A stretch of 36,045 bases of DNA from an uncultured Collinsella sp. (GTDB lineage: Bacteria; Actinomycetota; Coriobacteriia; Coriobacteriales; Coriobacteriaceae), in the NCBI GenBank assembly GCA_900754275.1, contig CAAECF010000105.1, positions 1-36,045 on the forward strand, in the 5' to 3' direction. Under the pieces are notes generated by a model that worked only from the letters and a program-made list of their open reading frames with translations, did not search any database and had not been told where the DNA came from. The number at the start of each line of letters is the position of its first letter. Position 1 is the first letter of the stretch. Of the stretch, positions 7,027 to 17,195 are shown in pieces. The translations under genes were made by a program, and so were the position numbers.

Positions 7027-8835
7027 ATGTACTGTCGACTTCTTCTCAAACTAATCCTAAGAGACAAGGCCGTATGGATTTCCACGCTCGTTCTTGCTGC
7101 AGCCTTTTCCGTCCCCATTGCGTTCAATTCACCCATCTACGGCCCCTTCTTTATGAAGCAGGGCATGCAGGGCTTTGTCGACGCATTCAATACGCGCGCG
7201 CCCCAGGCCAGCGGCACAGACCTATCGCCAGAGCAGCAAGATGACGCTGAGCTTGCAAGATACGCGAACGCCGCCCTCGCCGCTCAAACCGACGCCGCCT
7301 TTCTCGACTCTGCCGAGAGCTACTACGCGCTCATGGACGAGGGCTTCCAATCCGGGTCCATCGTGGGGGACCAGGAGACCAATGACGCAGAGCTCGCATA
7401 TTGCCGCGCTCTGAGCAGCTCCGGCATCGCGGATATCCCGGCCTCCGCAAACGACCTGCCGTTCCTCTCCTTCCTGCCCTACGCCATTGCCCAGGCGCCG
7501 TCCTTCCTTCCCTTCATCCCCTTCCTTCTCTCGTCGATACTCGTGCTCGGCGCCACAAGGCCCGGGACCCTGGCGGCGAAGGCGCCCGTGCCCAAATTCC
7601 GGCGCCTTATCCAGATCGTGTTTTCGATAATTGGCGCGGGGACCGCGATGCTCCTCGCCGGCCTCGCACCCGGGGGCATTTACGCCTTGGCCCTAAACGG
7701 CTTCGGGCAGATCGGGTACCCGATCGCCTTCTTCCATGACGGCGCGCTCACTACCACGACCGCGGGAGACGTCTTCACAGCCCTGCTTCTCGCGCTGCTC
7801 GCGGGTGGAACCTTGATATCCGTTTGTTCCGTCGTCCTATCGACCGCAACGAGGCGCGTCTTCGCGGGCCCCCTTACCTCCGCGTTGCTTGTCGCGGCCC
7901 CGGCATTCCCGTTATTGTCCGATTCGGCACTGGGGCATAATGCCGCGCTCGAGCTCCTGCCGCTGGCCGTGTTCTCGCCTATCGAGGCAACGGGCTACGT
8001 AGGATGCTTCCCAACAGAATTCATTGACTCCGGTTCAAGCGGTGCATCGATGCTTGCCGTGGCACTGATATACGTCGCGGTCCTTTTTGCGGTCGGCGCC
8101 GTTGCGGCACGTTCCCCCAAACAGCCTGGACCCGCGAAAAAGCGCCATGGGCTCGAGCTTCTGGACGCGAGCGTGGGATACGGAAGCACGACGATACTTT
8201 CAATCGGGTCGCTTTTCTTGAGCCCGGGAACGGCGGCGGGCCTCATTGCTCCCAACGGCTCGGGGAAAACCACCTTTCTTGAAGCGCTGTCGGGCCAATT
8301 TCCCACCCGTATCCACTCGGGAAGCCTGGTGGCAGACGGAATCAGCCAACGTCAATCAGCCGAATTTGCAGAACTCGTCTACCTGAGCTCTTCAGGCGGC
8401 ACGGATCTTTACCCCACGCTATCAGCCCTCGAGCACCTTGCTTTCGTTAGGGATGCGTGGAAATCGGCCGCCGACATCGACTCGCTCTGCAGCTCCCTCG
8501 GAATCTCCCCATATCTCGACAAGCCGGCCCGTAAACTCTCGACGGGAATGAAGCAGCAGGTAAAGCTTGCCATGGCGATAGCGACCGATTGCCCGTACCT
8601 CATCCTCGATGAACCGCTGAACGGCCTCGATCCGGGAAAGCGGAAAACCTCCTGCGACGCGATGCGCAGCGAGGTGGCGCGGGGACGCAGCGTGCTCATC
8701 TCAAGCCATCTGCTCGACGACCTGGCAGACCTCACCGACTCGTTCTACTTCATCGAGGCCGGCACGCTCGTGGAAAAGATCAAGTCGTCCTCGCAGACGC
8801 TCAAGCAGGAATACCTCGATACATACGAAGGATGA
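7027..8835 (+). CDS. ABC exporter: permease fused to ATPase
   Basis: A 602-residue chain that joins a membrane domain to an ATPase. Residues 1-365 hold an N-terminal helix, an acidic extracytoplasmic segment, and several helices containing NGFGQIGYPI (Asn about 224), the same motif seen twice in the upstream permease. Residues about 375-602 are the ATPase: P-loop APNGSGKTT (Lys 414), signature LSTGMKQQV, Walker B YLILDEPLNGLDP and switch SSHLLDDLADL. The permease-first fusion resembles half-transporters but its membrane domain is of the ABC-2-like kind, not the six-helix exporter kind. AGGTG precedes the start. Its third-position G/C appears higher than in the two preceding genes, hinting at a separate origin. 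Function is inferred as export or self-protection in the same locus. Confidence 0.8.
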   Translation: MYCRLLLKLILRDKAVWISTLVLAAAFSVPIAFNSPIYGPFFMKQGMQGFVDAFNTRAPQASGTDLSPEQQDDAELARYANAALAAQTDAAFLDSAESYYALMDEGFQSGSIVGDQETNDAELAYCRALSSSGIADIPASANDLPFLSFLPYAIAQAPSFLPFIPFLLSSILVLGATRPGTLAAKAPVPKFRRLIQIVFSIIGAGTAMLLAGLAPGGIYALALNGFGQIGYPIAFFHDGALTTTTAGDVFTALLLALLAGGTLISVCSVVLSTATRRVFAGPLTSALLVAAPAFPLLSDSALGHNAALELLPLAVFSPIEATGYVGCFPTEFIDSGSSGASMLAVALIYVAVLFAVGAVAARSPKQPGPAKKRHGLELLDASVGYGSTTILSIGSLFLSPGTAAGLIAPNGSGKTTFLEALSGQFPTRIHSGSLVADGISQRQSAEFAELVYLSSSGGTDLYPTLSALEHLAFVRDAWKSAADIDSLCSSLGISPYLDKPARKLSTGMKQQVKLAMAIATDCPYLILDEPLNGLDPGKRKTSCDAMRSEVARGRSVLISSHLLDDLADLTDSFYFIEAGTLVEKIKSSSQTLKQEYLDTYEG

Positions 8836-8909
8836 ATGTGGGGGAGTGTTCGGATGATAGTTGATATTCAAGGGCCAGCTCGTGTCGTGCCGAAAAGACC
8901 GTGAACCTT

Positions 8910-8938
8910 TTGTGGGACATGCGGCGCCGTGGTACCAT
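8910..8938 (+). promoter_or_regulatory. Putative sigma-70 promoter of rpmE
   Basis: TTGTGG (8910-8915) and TACCAT (8933-8938) are separated by exactly 17 bases, and transcription would start about 10 bases before the paired hairpins of the L31 leader. Both hexamers deviate from consensus at two positions. Confidence 0.45.
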
Positions 8939-8951
8939 AGCCGAGTTTGTT

Positions 8952-9000
8952 GTCTTGGTCGGAAACCAAGACGCCTTATGCGCTGATCGGTAACCAGCGC
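8952..9000 (+). ncRNA. L31 ribosomal-protein leader, two similar hairpins
   Basis: Two hairpins lie in the 5' untranslated region of rpmE. The first pairs GTCTTGGT (8952-8959) with ACCAAGAC (8965-8972), the second GCGCTG (8980-8985) with CAGCGC (8995-9000). Their tops are alike: TGGTCGGAAACCA and TGATCGGTAACCA. This fits an autoregulatory leader that binds L31 protein. Class-specific L31 leaders, including one for Coriobacteria, have been described, and I think this is that element. Identity should be tested with the covariance model. Confidence 0.6.
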
Positions 9001-9022
9001 CTGACCAATAAGGAGTCCTACC

Positions 9023-9448
9023 ATGAAGCAGGGTATCCATCCCCAGTATGTCGAGTGCACGGTGACGTGCTCCTGCGGCAACACCTTCAAGACGCACGCT
9101 ACCGTGTCCGAGATGAAGGTCGAGCTTTGCAACGAGTGCCACCCGTTCTACACCGGCCAGCAGAAGTTCGTCGACACCGGTGGACGCGTCCAGCGCTTCG
9201 CCGACAAGTTCGGTGGCGCCGCTGCCGCCCAGCTCAAGAAGGCTGAGGAGGCCAAGGCTGCCAAGGCCGCCAAGGCTGCTGAGGCCGAGGCCGCTCGCAA
9301 GGCCGCCGCTGAGGCTAAGGCTGCCGAGAAGGCCAAGCGTGCTGCTAAGTTTGCCGAGGAGGCTGCCAAGCAGGCCGCCGAGGCTCCCGCAGAGGCTCCC
9401 GTCGAGGAGGCCGCTGCCGAGGCCGAGACCACCGAGGCTGCTGAGTAA
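9023..9448 (+). CDS. rpmE: 50S ribosomal protein L31 with long Ala-rich tail
   Basis: The first ~70 residues are typical zinc-type L31: MKQGIHPQYVECTVTCSCGN, LCNECHPFYTGQQKFVDTGGRV and the RF motif. Four Cys in CxC and CxxC arrangement would bind zinc. It binds the 50S central protuberance and bridges to the 30S subunit. Ordinary L31 stops at about 70 residues; this one is 141 residues because of a C-terminal Ala/Lys/Glu segment of about 70 residues, likely a long helix or disordered tail, basic first and acidic at the end (ETTEAAE). The ribosome site is AAGGAG. The gene stands alone, between a leader RNA and a strong terminator. Confidence 0.95.
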   Translation: MKQGIHPQYVECTVTCSCGNTFKTHATVSEMKVELCNECHPFYTGQQKFVDTGGRVQRFADKFGGAAAAQLKKAEEAKAAKAAKAAEAEAARKAAAEAKAAEKAKRAAKFAEEAAKQAAEAPAEAPVEEAAAEAETTEAAE

Positions 9449-9485
9449 ATAGCTCGCCGCGGAATCACTCGCATTCATGGCATGA

Positions 9486-9525
9486 GGGCCGTGCATCCAT
9501 TTGGGTGCGCGGCCCTTTTCTTTTT
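9486..9525 (+). terminator. Rho-independent terminator of rpmE
   Basis: GGGCCGTGCA stem with TGCGCGGCCC (imperfect by one or two bases), small loop around ATTT, followed by TTTTCTTTTT. It starts 37 bases after the rpmE stop. Confidence 0.85.
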
Positions 9526-9589
9526 ATTGGTGCAAGCTAACCTGTCCCCGTGGCACCAAATGGCAGAGAGACGGCGTTTGCTCAGATAA

Positions 9590-9626
9590 AACCTGCCAAA
9601 ATAAACCCGTTCCATTGCGGCAGGTT
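9590..9626. repeat. Dispersed palindromic repeat, copy 1
   Basis: AACCTGCC (9590-9597) and GGCAGGTT (9619-9626) are inverted repeats around a 21-base centre beginning AAAATAAACC. A close second copy lies at 21715-21751 (AACCTACC, AAAATAAACC, GGCAGGTT). The shared centre shows that these are related units and not chance stems. It lies between the rpmE terminator and secA. Confidence 0.6.
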
Positions 9627-9645
9627 GGTCATAGTTATTACGTGG

Positions 9646-9661
9646 CGGTCGAGCTCGACCG
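9646..9661. promoter_or_regulatory. 16-bp perfect palindrome upstream of secA
   Basis: CGGTCGAGCTCGACCG is perfectly self-complementary. It lies about 100 bases before the secA start and about 28 bases before a TACAAT (9689-9694) that could be a -10. An operator is possible; no known motif is assigned. Confidence 0.3.
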
Positions 9662-9755
9662 TATAGGCCGCGCCTTGTTTGGCTAAAGTACAATCATCTG
9701 TGTTTAACTCGCCCGCAGCTGCACGGCGTGGGCGATGGCCAAAAAGGAAAACCAC

Positions 9756-12562
<2,807 letters not shown>

Positions 12563-12563
<1 letters not shown>

Positions 12564-13711
12564 TGGCTGAGGCTTTAGAGGTAACGCTCGCCGAGCTGGA
12601 CGCGTTTGCGGACCGGCTCGGCGAGGTCGAGTCGTATCTCCACTTGGACGAAAAGCGCACGCGCGTGACCGAGCTCGAGGCCAAAAGCGTGGCCCTCGGC
12701 TTTTGGGATGACGCCGACGCCGCCCGTGCCACCATGGAGGAAATCGCGCGCACCAAGGAAGATATCGCTGCCGTGGACAACGCGCGCGGCGAGCTTTCCG
12801 ATGCCCGCGCCGCGCTGGAGCTTGCCGAGGAGATGGGGGATGACCCCGATGCCGCCGCCCTTCGCGAGGAGGCTACAGCCACGGCTGAGCGCCTGGCCCG
12901 TGCCATCGATGAGTTTGAGCTTTCGAGCTGGTTTACCGGTGAGTTCGATCACGGCGATGCCATTGTGACCATCAAGCCCGGACAGGGTGGTCTGGAGGCC
13001 CAGGACTGGACCTTCATGCTCTTTAAGATGTACATGAAGTACTGCCAGCGTCGCGGCTGGAAGGTCACGATTAACGACTGCCCCGCTGCTGAGGTCATCG
13101 GCATCGACCGCGCGACCTTTACCGTCGAGGGCAAGGACGCATTTGGCATGCTGCGCGCCGAGGCCGGCGTCCACCGCTTGGTTCGCATTAGCCCCACCGA
13201 CGACAAGAAGCGCCGCCAGACCACGTTTGCCGGCGTCGAGGTCATCCCCGTGCTACCCGATGATATCGACATCGAGATCAGTCCCGATGACATCCGCGTG
13301 GACGTGTACCACGCGAGCGGCCCGGGCGGTCAGGGCGTTAACACCACCGACTCCGCCGTGCGCGTGACGCATTTCCCCAGCGGCATTGTGGTCACCTGCC
13401 AAAACGAGCGCAGCCAGATCCAGAACAAGGCCGCGTGCATGCAGATCCTCAAGGCTCGCCTGTACGAGATTGAGCTCGAGAAGCGCGCCGAGGCCCTGGA
13501 TGAGATTCGCGGACCCAAAACCACGATTGGTTTTGGCAACCAGATCCGCAGCTACGTGCTCTACCCGTATCAGATGGTTAAGGACCTACGCACGGGCGTT
13601 GAGACCAGCAATGTCGAGGCCGTTCTTGACGATGGCGACCTGGACCCGTTTGTTATTGGCTACCATCGCTGGGCCACTGGCAACGCTGACGCGGAGATCC
13701 CATCTGCATAA
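12563..13711 (+). CDS. prfB: Peptide chain release factor 2
   Basis: Class I release factor that reads UGA and UAA in the ribosomal A site and triggers hydrolysis of peptidyl-tRNA. It has 382 residues: N-terminal coiled domain 1, the codon-reading domain with HRLVRISPTDDKKRRQTTF, the GGQ loop SGPGGQGVNTTDSAVRVTH (Gly255-Gly256-Gln257) and the C-terminal domain with IRSYVLYPYQMVKDLRTGVET. The overall sequence, notably DLRTGVET, is RF2. The usual SPF tripeptide is SPT here (residues 210-212), which is unusual. No programmed frameshift with internal UGA is present: the frame is open throughout. It overlaps secA by one base (TAATG), so its translation depends on secA. Confidence 0.94.
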
Positions 13712-13797
13712 ACCGCCCGGTTTATGTGGAAATGGATAAAACCCTCCGAGCAGGGTGGTTTTGTATCCAAAGCAAACCCTGCGCAGGGGTGGTTTTT
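13708..13797 (+). repeat. Three successive hairpins after prfB
   Basis: ATAAACCG/CGGTTTAT (13708-13725) overlaps the prfB stop. Two similar hairpins follow: AAAACC...GGTTTT with inner CCT/AGG (13738-13762), and AAACC...GGTTT with inner CCTGCGCAGG (13774-13796). The latter two look like tandem copies, each ending in GGTGGTTTT(T)GT. They may act as tandem terminators or mRNA 3'-end stabilisers. Confidence 0.5.
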
Positions 13798-13837
13798 GTT
13801 CGGCGAATCGGTAGAATCGAATACAGCAAGAAGTTCG

Positions 13838-13865
13838 AAGCGCATCCGTTTGGGTGCGCTTTTTT
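13838..13865 (+). terminator. Rho-independent terminator upstream of YitT-family gene
   Basis: AAGCGCA(T)CC pairs with GG(G)TGCGCTT and is followed by TTTTT. It ends only 12 bases before the start codon of the next gene, so it separates prfB from it. It could alternatively act as an attenuator for that gene. Confidence 0.8.
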
Positions 13866-13877
13866 GAGGGAGGTAGC

Positions 13878-14768
13878 ATGGCATATCGTCTGGACATCAA
13901 GCGCATTCTATCGATGAACTTCTTTCACGACCTGCCCCAGATTATGTTGGGGTGCGCTCTGGCCGCTATTGCGACCGACCTGTTTTTGATTCCCAACGGC
14001 CTTGCTGCCGGTGGTGTTACGGGCCTTGCCACCATTATCCAGGCGGTCGGCGCATCGCGCGGCATATCGCTTCCCGTTGGTATTCAGACGATCGTGATGA
14101 ACGCCTTGCTGTTGCTGGTCGTTATGCGCGAGGGCGGCATGTTCTACGTGGTGCAGACCGCGACGGGCTTTGTGCTGCTGGGCTTCTTTACCGATCTGTT
14201 CGCCCCGTTTGTAGCACCTCTGGCGGATGCGGACCTGATGCTCCCTGCCATGTGGGGCGGCATTATTACAGGCATCGGTTACGGCATGGTGCTGCGCGCC
14301 GGCGCCAACACCGGCGGCTCGGACACGATTGGCCAAATCATCTCGCGTAATACCTCGCTGCCCGTGGGCTCGACCGTCATGGCGATCGATGTTGCCGTAT
14401 GCGCGCTGTCGGCTCCGGTCTTTTCAATCGAAAATGCACTATATGCAGGCCTTTCGATGGTCATTAGCGGCTACGTGATCGATGCCGTGGTCGATGGTGG
14501 CAACAAACGCCGTATGGTACTCATCATCTCGGACAAGTTCCCTGATATCGCTGCCGATATCATGTATGGCCTGGGTCGTGGTTGTACCAAGTTTAAGGCG
14601 ACTGGCATGTATTCGGGTGCCGAGAAGCCGGTGATCATGGTCATCGTGAACCGTCGAGAGCTCAATACCCTCAAGACGATCGTGCGCGAGCGCGATCCTC
14701 ACGCCATTGTGACGGTCGCCGACGTTACGGAAGCTTTCGGCGAGGGATTCAAGGACATTAGCGCGTAG
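13878..14768 (+). CDS. YitT family membrane protein (YitT + DUF2179)
   Basis: A 296-residue membrane protein. The N-terminal two-thirds carry five or six hydrophobic segments with the family signature: FLIPNGLAAGGVTGLATI, GIITGIGYGMVLRAGANTGGSDTIGQII. The C-terminal part (RRMVLIISDKFPDIAADIMYGLGRGCTKFKATGMYSG...EKPVIMVIVNRREL...DPHAIVTVADVTEAFGEGF) is the cytoplasmic DUF2179 domain. Function is unknown; members are often suggested to be transporters. GGGAGG lies seven bases before ATG 13878, deciding against an earlier in-frame start at 13854 which would sit inside the terminator. It appears monocistronic, with a 207-bp spacer before the transketolase genes. Confidence 0.9.
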   Translation: MAYRLDIKRILSMNFFHDLPQIMLGCALAAIATDLFLIPNGLAAGGVTGLATIIQAVGASRGISLPVGIQTIVMNALLLLVVMREGGMFYVVQTATGFVLLGFFTDLFAPFVAPLADADLMLPAMWGGIITGIGYGMVLRAGANTGGSDTIGQIISRNTSLPVGSTVMAIDVAVCALSAPVFSIENALYAGLSMVISGYVIDAVVDGGNKRRMVLIISDKFPDIAADIMYGLGRGCTKFKATGMYSGAEKPVIMVIVNRRELNTLKTIVRERDPHAIVTVADVTEAFGEGFKDISA

Positions 14769-14975
14769 GGCCGACCGCGTCCCATCCAAAAGACGTTCAC
14801 ATTGATAAACCGTTTCATCAGCGGTTCTGCCTGCTAAATTGTTCAAATAATGATAAAAACTCTGGTAAAGCCATCAGTTTCCAGCATAATGAATGACGTA
14901 CGTGCATTGCGGCTGTGTTGGGATTACCTTCGGTGCCGTGCGCATTTTGTCTAATGAGGATGAAAGGAAGGCACA

Positions 14976-15806
14976 ATGAGCGACGAAGAGCTCAAAAAGG
15001 TTGCCAACGAGGTAAGGAAGGGCATCGTCACCGGCGTGCACGCTGCCAAGTCCGGCCATCCGGGCGGTTCGCTCGGCGCTGCCGACATCATGACCTATCT
15101 GTACTTTGAGGAAATGAACGTCGACCCGGCCCATCCCCGCAAGGCCGACCGCGATCGCTTTGTGCTTTCCAAGGGCCACTGTGCACCTGGTCTGTACGCT
15201 GTGCTCGCCGAGCGTGGGTTCTTCCCCAAGGAGGATCTTGAGACGCTGCGCCACATCGGCAGCCACCTGCAGGGTCATCCCAACATGAACGACACTCCGG
15301 GCGTTGACATGTCCACCGGTTCGCTCGGCCAGGGCATCTCCGCCGCCGTGGGCATGGCCGTTGCCGCCAAGCACTGGGGCGATACTTATCGCACGTACGC
15401 CCTGCTGGGCGATGGCGAGAGCGAGGAGGGCCAGGTCTGGGAGGCCGCCATGTTTGCCGGCAACCAGCAGCTCGATAACCTCTGTGTGATCGTCGACCAC
15501 AACGGCCTGCAGATCGACGGTCCCGTCGAGGAGGTCAACGACCCCATGCCGCTCGCCGACAAGTTCCGCGCCTTTAAGTTCCACGTGGTGGAGCTTGCCG
15601 ACGGCAACGATTTCGATCAGATCCGCGCCGCCTTTGCCGAGGCTCGCGCCACCAAGGGCCAGCCGACCGCCATTATCGCCGAGACCCTGAAGGGCAAGGG
15701 CGTGTCCTTTATGGAGAACCAGGTTGGTTGGCACGGCAAGGCCCCCAATGATGAACAGTTTGAGCAGGCCATGGCAGAGCTCACGGCCGCCGGAGAGGAG
15801 CTCTAG
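14976..15806 (+). CDS. Transketolase, N-terminal subunit
   Basis: First half of a split transketolase (276 residues), which transfers two-carbon units between sugar phosphates in the non-oxidative pentose phosphate pathway. It carries the thiamine diphosphate domain: SGHPGGSLGAADIMTYLYF, DRFVLSKGHCAPGLYAVL, the GDG motif LLGDGESEEGQVWEAAMFA and the metal site DHNGLQIDG. The C-terminal half is the next gene, one base downstream. Together they equal a full transketolase except for reduced linker regions. AAAGGAAGG lies before the start. Split transketolases are typical of many anaerobes and also act in ribose formation from glycolytic intermediates. Confidence 0.94.
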   Translation: MSDEELKKVANEVRKGIVTGVHAAKSGHPGGSLGAADIMTYLYFEEMNVDPAHPRKADRDRFVLSKGHCAPGLYAVLAERGFFPKEDLETLRHIGSHLQGHPNMNDTPGVDMSTGSLGQGISAAVGMAVAAKHWGDTYRTYALLGDGESEEGQVWEAAMFAGNQQLDNLCVIVDHNGLQIDGPVEEVNDPMPLADKFRAFKFHVVELADGNDFDQIRAAFAEARATKGQPTAIIAETLKGKGVSFMENQVGWHGKAPNDEQFEQAMAELTAAGEEL

Positions 15807-15807
15807 G

Positions 15808-16749
15808 ATGGCAGACGTCAAGAAAATCGCCACGCGCGTAAGCTACGGCGAGGCCCTCGTCGAGCTCGCCAACGAGCACGATGACTTTGTGGTCCTCGAC
15901 GCCGACCTGGCCGCCGCCACGCAGACCGGTAAGTTTAAGGCCGCCTGCCCCGACCGTTTCTTCGATGTGGGTATCGCCGAGAGCAACCTGATGGGTGTTG
16001 CCGCCGGTATCGCAACCACCGGTCGCGTTGCCTTCGCGAGCACCTTTGCCATGTTCGCCGCCGGCCGCGCCTTTGAGCAGGTCCGTAACTCCATCGGCTA
16101 CCCGCACCTCAACGTTAAGATCGGTGCCACGCACGCCGGTATCTCGGTGGGCGAGGACGGTGCTACGCATCAGTGCTGCGAGGATATCGCCCTGATGCGC
16201 GTCATCCCCGGCATGACCGTTATCGTTCCGGCCGACGATGTCGAGGCCCGCGCCGTGACGCGCGCCGCCTACGAGTGCGACGGCCCCGTGTACATGCGCT
16301 TTGCCCGTCTGGCCTCGCCGGTTATCAACGACCCCGAGACCTACAAGTTCGAGTTGGGTAAGGGCATTGTCATGCGCGAGGGCGCCGATGTGACCATCAT
16401 CGCCTGCGGCCTGATGGTCGGCGAGGCTCTCGAGGCCGCCGAGCAGCTTGCTGCCGAGGGCATCGATGCCGAGGTCATCAACATGCACACCATCAAGCCC
16501 ATCGATGCCGACCTGATCGTCAAGAGCGCCACCAAGACCGGCCACGTCGTGACCGTCGAGGAGCACTCTGTGATCGGTGGCCTGGGCAGCGCCGTTGCCG
16601 ACGTCCTGTGCGAGCAGTGCCCGACGCCGCTCAAGAAGATCGGTGTCAACGACACCTTCGGCGAGTCCGGCCCGGGTGCCGAGCTCCTGCACAAGTACGG
16701 CCTGGACGCCGCCAACATCGTGGCGACCACCAAGGAGTTCTTGGCGTAG
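15808..16749 (+). CDS. Transketolase, C-terminal subunit
   Basis: Second half of the split transketolase (313 residues). It holds the pyrimidine-binding domain with the catalytic Glu in FFDVGIAESNLMGVAAGIA, the FASTFAMFAAGRAFEQVRNSI segment, and the C-terminal domain with EVINMHTIKPID and VTVEEHSVIGGLGSAVADVL. GGAGAGGAG lies inside the end of the preceding gene, and the ATG follows its TAG by one base, so the two subunits are translated together. A 1-deoxyxylulose 5-phosphate synthase role is less likely because the N-terminal partner has the short transketolase form. Confidence 0.93.
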   Translation: MADVKKIATRVSYGEALVELANEHDDFVVLDADLAAATQTGKFKAACPDRFFDVGIAESNLMGVAAGIATTGRVAFASTFAMFAAGRAFEQVRNSIGYPHLNVKIGATHAGISVGEDGATHQCCEDIALMRVIPGMTVIVPADDVEARAVTRAAYECDGPVYMRFARLASPVINDPETYKFELGKGIVMREGADVTIIACGLMVGEALEAAEQLAAEGIDAEVINMHTIKPIDADLIVKSATKTGHVVTVEEHSVIGGLGSAVADVLCEQCPTPLKKIGVNDTFGESGPGAELLHKYGLDAANIVATTKEFLA

Positions 16750-16796
16750 AGCAACCATCGCTCAATCGGCAACAAGCCAATCGCATTCAAATGCAG

Positions 16797-16830
16797 ACAG
16801 GGGCGTCCTCAAAGAGGGCGGCCCTGTTTT
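16797..16830 (+). terminator. Rho-independent terminator of transketolase operon
   Basis: ACAGGG (16797-16802) pairs with CCCTGT (16822-16827), extended by GC and CCTC/GAGG with an AAA loop, and followed by TTTTATATTT. Confidence 0.8.
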
Positions 16831-16972
16831 ATATTTCAGCTAAATCAGAGCCGCACCAAGCGAGGCTTTCTCCGGTAAGAGAGCCCAGTGCAGCAAAGTG
16901 CAATTCAGACCCTTCCAACTTTGTATATGCAGCACCCCAAGATAAACGCGGCGGCCCCTTAGTAGCCGCAGA

Positions 16973-17091
16973 CCGCGTACGGGGTTAGCTCCCAAATCTT
17001 TCCGCAGGACGGAGGAGCCCCCGCAGCGCGAAGCGCGCAGCGGGGGCTCCGACATGTCCGAGGACGATTTGGGAGCTAACCCCGTACGCGG
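16973..17091. repeat. 119-bp nested palindromic element upstream of ftsE
   Basis: Two perfect 26-base arms (16973-16998 and 17066-17091, beginning CCGCGTACGGGG and ending CCCCGTACGCGG) enclose 67 bases. Inside is a second perfect 11-bp stem, GGAGCCCCCGC (17014-17024)/GCGGGGGCTCC (17040-17050), flanked by small stems TCCG/CGGA (17001-17013) and GTC/GAC (17056-17065). The whole could fold as a multi-branched cruciform or RNA. An 11-base direct repeat GTGCAGCAAAG lies at 16889-16899 and 17124-17134 on either side. The gene-free stretch 16750-17195 otherwise holds the terminator and an AT-rich TAAAATATATA before ftsE that may include its -10. A miniature mobile element or a structured RNA are both possible. 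Confidence 0.75.
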
Positions 17092-17195
17092 CCGGAGGGA
17101 CCAGGCTCCGCCATGCTTCTTATGTGCAGCAAAGCTAATGCTGCTAAAATATATAGCGCTCATGTAGTTTAAACGCACGACGATAAGGAGCACCA

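Noticed and set aside
1457..8900. Defined att sites around the island
   Set aside because: I found no matching direct repeat between the left spacer (1457-1852) and the right side (8836-8905); the truncated integrase suggests the original borders are lost.
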